The notes under the pieces: generated by a model
Database searches by the model: none
Told to the model about the DNA's origin: nothing
What the model saw: the letters and a program-made list of their open reading frames with translations, nothing else
Program-made: the position numbers and the translations under genes
Assembly (NCBI GenBank): GCA_946533395.1
Contig: CAMNBU010000008.1
Coordinates: 1-64,000 of the forward strand
Source of the DNA: UBA4292 sp002395865
Lineage (GTDB): Bacteria; Bacillota; Clostridia; Lachnospirales; Lachnospiraceae
Direction of reading: 5' to 3'
Length of the DNA: 64,000 nt
Part shown: positions 61,800-64,000 of the stretch, one piece after another
Position numbering within the stretch: position 1 is the first letter of the stretch
How the letters are laid out: each line of letters opens with the position of its first letter

Positions 61800-63564
61800 G
61801 AACAAGACAGGTAAGAAAATGCTCGACAGTCGCCAGAAGGCGACGCTTAAAAGGGTCATGGGTCTCATAAAACCCCACACCCTGCTTATGATAGTGTCAT
61901 TCATACTGGCCATAGGAACCGTGGGACTCACGCTCTACGCACCCATCGTGGCCGGTAAAGCCATCGACGCGATAATAGGCGCGAAGAAGGTCGATTTCAG
62001 CGTCGTATATCCCATGGCGCTTCGTTTCGTGATCGTTATAGCGGCGACGGCTGTATTCCAGTGGCTTTTGTCCGTCATCAACAACCACGTGACATTCTCG
62101 ATCATCAGAAACTTAAGAAACAGGCTGTTCTCACACCTTCAGAACATGCCGCTCATGTACACAGATTCGAACCCCACGGGAGCGGTCATCAATCGAGTGA
62201 TCTCGGATGTGGATCAGCTCTCCGACGGCCTTCTGATGGGCTTCACGCAGCTGTTCACGGGTGTCGTGACCATTATCGGCACGCTCGTGATCATGATTCT
62301 GCTGAAGTGGCAGATCGCGATAATCGTTATCGTGCTGACCCCTGTGTCGCTCTTCGTGGCCAGATATATAGCCAGAAAGACATTTGATATGTTCCAGCTC
62401 CAGACAGATACCAGGGGCGAGATGACTGCGCTGGTTGATGAGATGGTGGGCAATCAGAAGGTCGTATGGGCCTTCAACCACAAGGACGACGTGGTGGAGC
62501 AGTTCGGTATCATCAACAAGAACTTGAAGAGATGCAGTCAGGACGCTGTGTTCTTCTCGTCGCTCACCAATCCCTGCACCAGATTCGTGAACAGTTTGGT
62601 ATACGTGGGAGTGGGACTTGCGGGATGTCTCTTCGCCATCGGCGGCGGTATAAGCGTCGGCGTGCTCACGGTATTTTTAAGCTACGCGAATCAGTACACG
62701 AAGCCGTTCAATGAGATAAGCGGTGTAATAGCGGAGCTTCAGAACGCGCTTGCCTGCGTGGCGAGAGTATTCGAGCTTCTCGACGAGAAGGAGCAGGAGG
62801 ACGACTCCAGACAGATGGAGCTCACAAGCCGTGTAAAGGGCGCTGTGGAATTCAAGAAGGTGAGCTTCTCTTATATACCCGAGCTGCCACTCATGGAGGA
62901 TGTGAACTTCAAGGTGCTGCCGGGACAGCATGTGGCTATCGTCGGCCCCACCGGCTGCGGAAAGAGTACGCTTATCAATCTCCTCATGAGATTCTACGAC
63001 ATAAACTACGGTTCGATCTCTCTTGACGGCAACAATATCAATACACTCAGGAGAAAGTCGGTCAGGGACTGCTATGGCATGGTGCTTCAGGAGACATGGC
63101 TCAAAAATGCCTCCGTGAAGGATAACATCGCCTACGGCAAGCCCGACGCCACCTTGGAGGAGATCATAGAGGTGGCCAAGGCGGTACACGCGGACGGTTT
63201 CATCAGAAGGCTGCCGGACGGCTACAACACAATACTCGGCGAGGACGGCGGAAGCCTTTCACAGGGACAGAAGCAGCAGCTTTGCATAGCGCGTGTCATG
63301 CTCAAGCTGCCGCCCATGCTCATACTCGACGAGGCTACGAGCTCCATCGACAGCCGCACGGAGCTTCATATACAGCACGCTTTTGCGCGCCTCATGAAGG
63401 GCAGGACGAGCTTTGTTGTAGCTCACAGACTTCAGACTATTCAGGACAGCGACCTCATCCTCGTCATGGAGGACGGCGCCATCGTGGAGAAGGGAACGCA
63501 CGAGGAGCTTCTGGCTATGTGCGGAAACTATGCGGAGCTCTATTACAGCCAGTTTGCTGTGTAG
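61792..63564 (+). CDS. ABC exporter subunit with active ATP site
   Basis: A 590-residue fused permease-ATPase. Walker A GPTGCGKST, signature LSQGQKQQ (C of LSGGQ altered), Walker B MLILDEATSSID with the catalytic Glu, and H-loop VVAHRL. It complements the degenerate partner gene so that the dimer has one consensus ATP site. GGAGGG precedes ATG 61792; the frame from 61603 overlaps the first gene and is not used. Cargo unknown. Confidence 0.9.
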   Translation: MSKNKTGKKMLDSRQKATLKRVMGLIKPHTLLMIVSFILAIGTVGLTLYAPIVAGKAIDAIIGAKKVDFSVVYPMALRFVIVIAATAVFQWLLSVINNHVTFSIIRNLRNRLFSHLQNMPLMYTDSNPTGAVINRVISDVDQLSDGLLMGFTQLFTGVVTIIGTLVIMILLKWQIAIIVIVLTPVSLFVARYIARKTFDMFQLQTDTRGEMTALVDEMVGNQKVVWAFNHKDDVVEQFGIINKNLKRCSQDAVFFSSLTNPCTRFVNSLVYVGVGLAGCLFAIGGGISVGVLTVFLSYANQYTKPFNEISGVIAELQNALACVARVFELLDEKEQEDDSRQMELTSRVKGAVEFKKVSFSYIPELPLMEDVNFKVLPGQHVAIVGPTGCGKSTLINLLMRFYDINYGSISLDGNNINTLRRKSVRDCYGMVLQETWLKNASVKDNIAYGKPDATLEEIIEVAKAVHADGFIRRLPDGYNTILGEDGGSLSQGQKQQLCIARVMLKLPPMLILDEATSSIDSRTELHIQHAFARLMKGRTSFVVAHRLQTIQDSDLILVMEDGAIVEKGTHEELLAMCGNYAELYYSQFAV

Positions 63565-63610
63565 AGTGTTTACCTAATCGGAGTAAGGAAGATGATATAA
63601 TGTTTTTTGC

Positions 63611-63643
63611 GGCAGCTGCATCAAATGATGTGGCTGCCTTTTT
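63611..63643 (+). terminator. Terminator after the ABC exporter
   Basis: GGCAGC (63611-63616) pairs with GCTGCC (63633-63638), with an inner GCATC/GATGT-like stem, then five T. Confidence 0.87.
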
Positions 63644-63691
63644 ATGCGACTGCCGGAATAGAAAATATTTGCGATAAAATGCAAAATATAC

Positions 63692-63720
63692 TTGACAAAA
63701 TGTAATAGATAGGCTATACT
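63692..63720 (+). promoter_or_regulatory. Near-perfect sigma-A promoter
   Basis: TTGACA (63692-63697), 17-nt spacer, TATACT (63715-63720). One of the strongest promoters in the window; it drives the partial gene at the right edge. Confidence 0.85.
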
Positions 63721-63755
63721 GCATTCAACATAGATCAGAAATGGAGGCGAACACT

Positions 63756-64000
63756 TTGAAAAAAACGATACGGAGAGTTATATGGCTGCTGGCCGGTGTG
63801 GCACTTTTGATTGCAGGTATTTTGATCATTGCGGGTTCAGAAAGCGGGCTTGTGTGGAAGAGTGACTGGAGATGGGAAGTATCTGTGAAGGACGGTGAGC
63901 CGGCCCATAAGTCTGATGAGTGCGATTTCAGCATTGACAGGACAGGTGATTACATTCTGAACATCGGCTGGGAGCAAGATACCTTGAGGGGGCGGGCTGA
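63756..64000 (+). CDS. Membrane or secreted protein, N-terminal part
   Basis: The gene runs off the window after 81 codons. TTG 63756 with GGAGG 8 nt upstream is the likely start; an in-frame ATG at 63741 lacks a ribosome site. It begins with a basic stretch and one hydrophobic helix (VIWLLAGVALLIAGILIIAG, residues 8-27), then a polar outer region rich in Trp, Asp and Glu. It could be an anchored surface protein or a signal peptide. I do not recognise the family. Confidence 0.7.
   Translation, partial: MKKTIRRVIWLLAGVALLIAGILIIAGSESGLVWKSDWRWEVSVKDGEPAHKSDECDFSIDRTGDYILNIGWEQDTLRGRA

Overview
The window is a gene-dense stretch (about 55 genes) of a low-to-mid GC Firmicutes chromosome, most probably an anaerobic member of the Clostridia close to Lachnospiraceae. 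Evidence: strong GGAGG-type ribosome sites; sigma-A promoters with 17-nt spacers; a six-gene Rnf complex in the order C-D-G-E-A-B; clostridial-type PyrF and the PyrK/PyrD pair; a lysine riboswitch before dapA; a LytTR/DUF3021 pair; and an AAA-ATPase/PD-(D/E)XK protein of the kind common in gut Clostridia. The genus cannot be fixed from sequence alone. No rRNA, tRNA, CRISPR array, phage or intact insertion sequence was seen.

Layout. 1-6.5 kb: end of an enolase-superfamily dehydratase, an M20 peptidase, then a sulfur amino acid cluster (cysK, a glutathionyl-hydroquinone-reductase-like protein, a cystathionine synthase/lyase, a PatB/MalY C-S lyase). 6.6-10 kb: pyrF, hisB, pyrK, pyrD in one direction, with a 30-codon ORF before hisB. 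10-15.8 kb: flotillin, a membrane diguanylate cyclase and an 875-residue protein with a cysteine-protease-like core. 15.8-18.2 kb (minus): a class V aminotransferase overlapping a nucleotidyltransferase/oxidoreductase fusion. 18.3-20.3 kb: lysine riboswitch, dapA, dapB. 20.3-28.1 kb: a zinc-ribbon acyltransferase, a YfcC-like transporter, a MacB-type ABC pair, a DUF1294 gene broken by one TGA, and an HtrA protease. 28.2-33.3 kb: ilvN-ilvC, two metallophosphoesterases, a LysR regulator and a non-coding or decayed stretch. 33.4-38.2 kb: an ABC-2 exporter, LytTR and DUF3021 genes, two hydrolases and an MmcQ/MGMT fusion. 38-39.8 kb (minus): a CotH-like lipoprotein whose frame runs on antisense to the MGMT gene. 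40-45 kb: rnfCDGEAB. 45-51.5 kb: carB, a NUDIX hydrolase and an EAL protein fused to a repeat domain. 51.6-58.4 kb: a pantothenate/CoA operon from ketopantoate to phosphopantetheine. 58.4-64 kb: a PurF-like protein lacking the N-terminal Cys (minus), a heterodimeric ABC exporter and the start of a membrane protein.

How the genes work together. Most of the window is core anabolism: cysteine/methionine, pyrimidines, lysine/diaminopimelate, branched-chain amino acids and CoA. Energy conservation comes from Rnf (ferredoxin:NAD+ with ion pumping). ilvN/ilvC and the pan operon are biochemically linked, because ketoisovalerate feeds PanB. The best leads for something undescribed are the EAL protein with eight GIG repeats of 27-31 residues, the 875-residue putative cysteine protease, the cytidylyltransferase/oxidoreductase fusion with its aminotransferase partner, the PurF paralogue without the glutaminase nucleophile, and the in-frame TGA in the DUF1294 gene.
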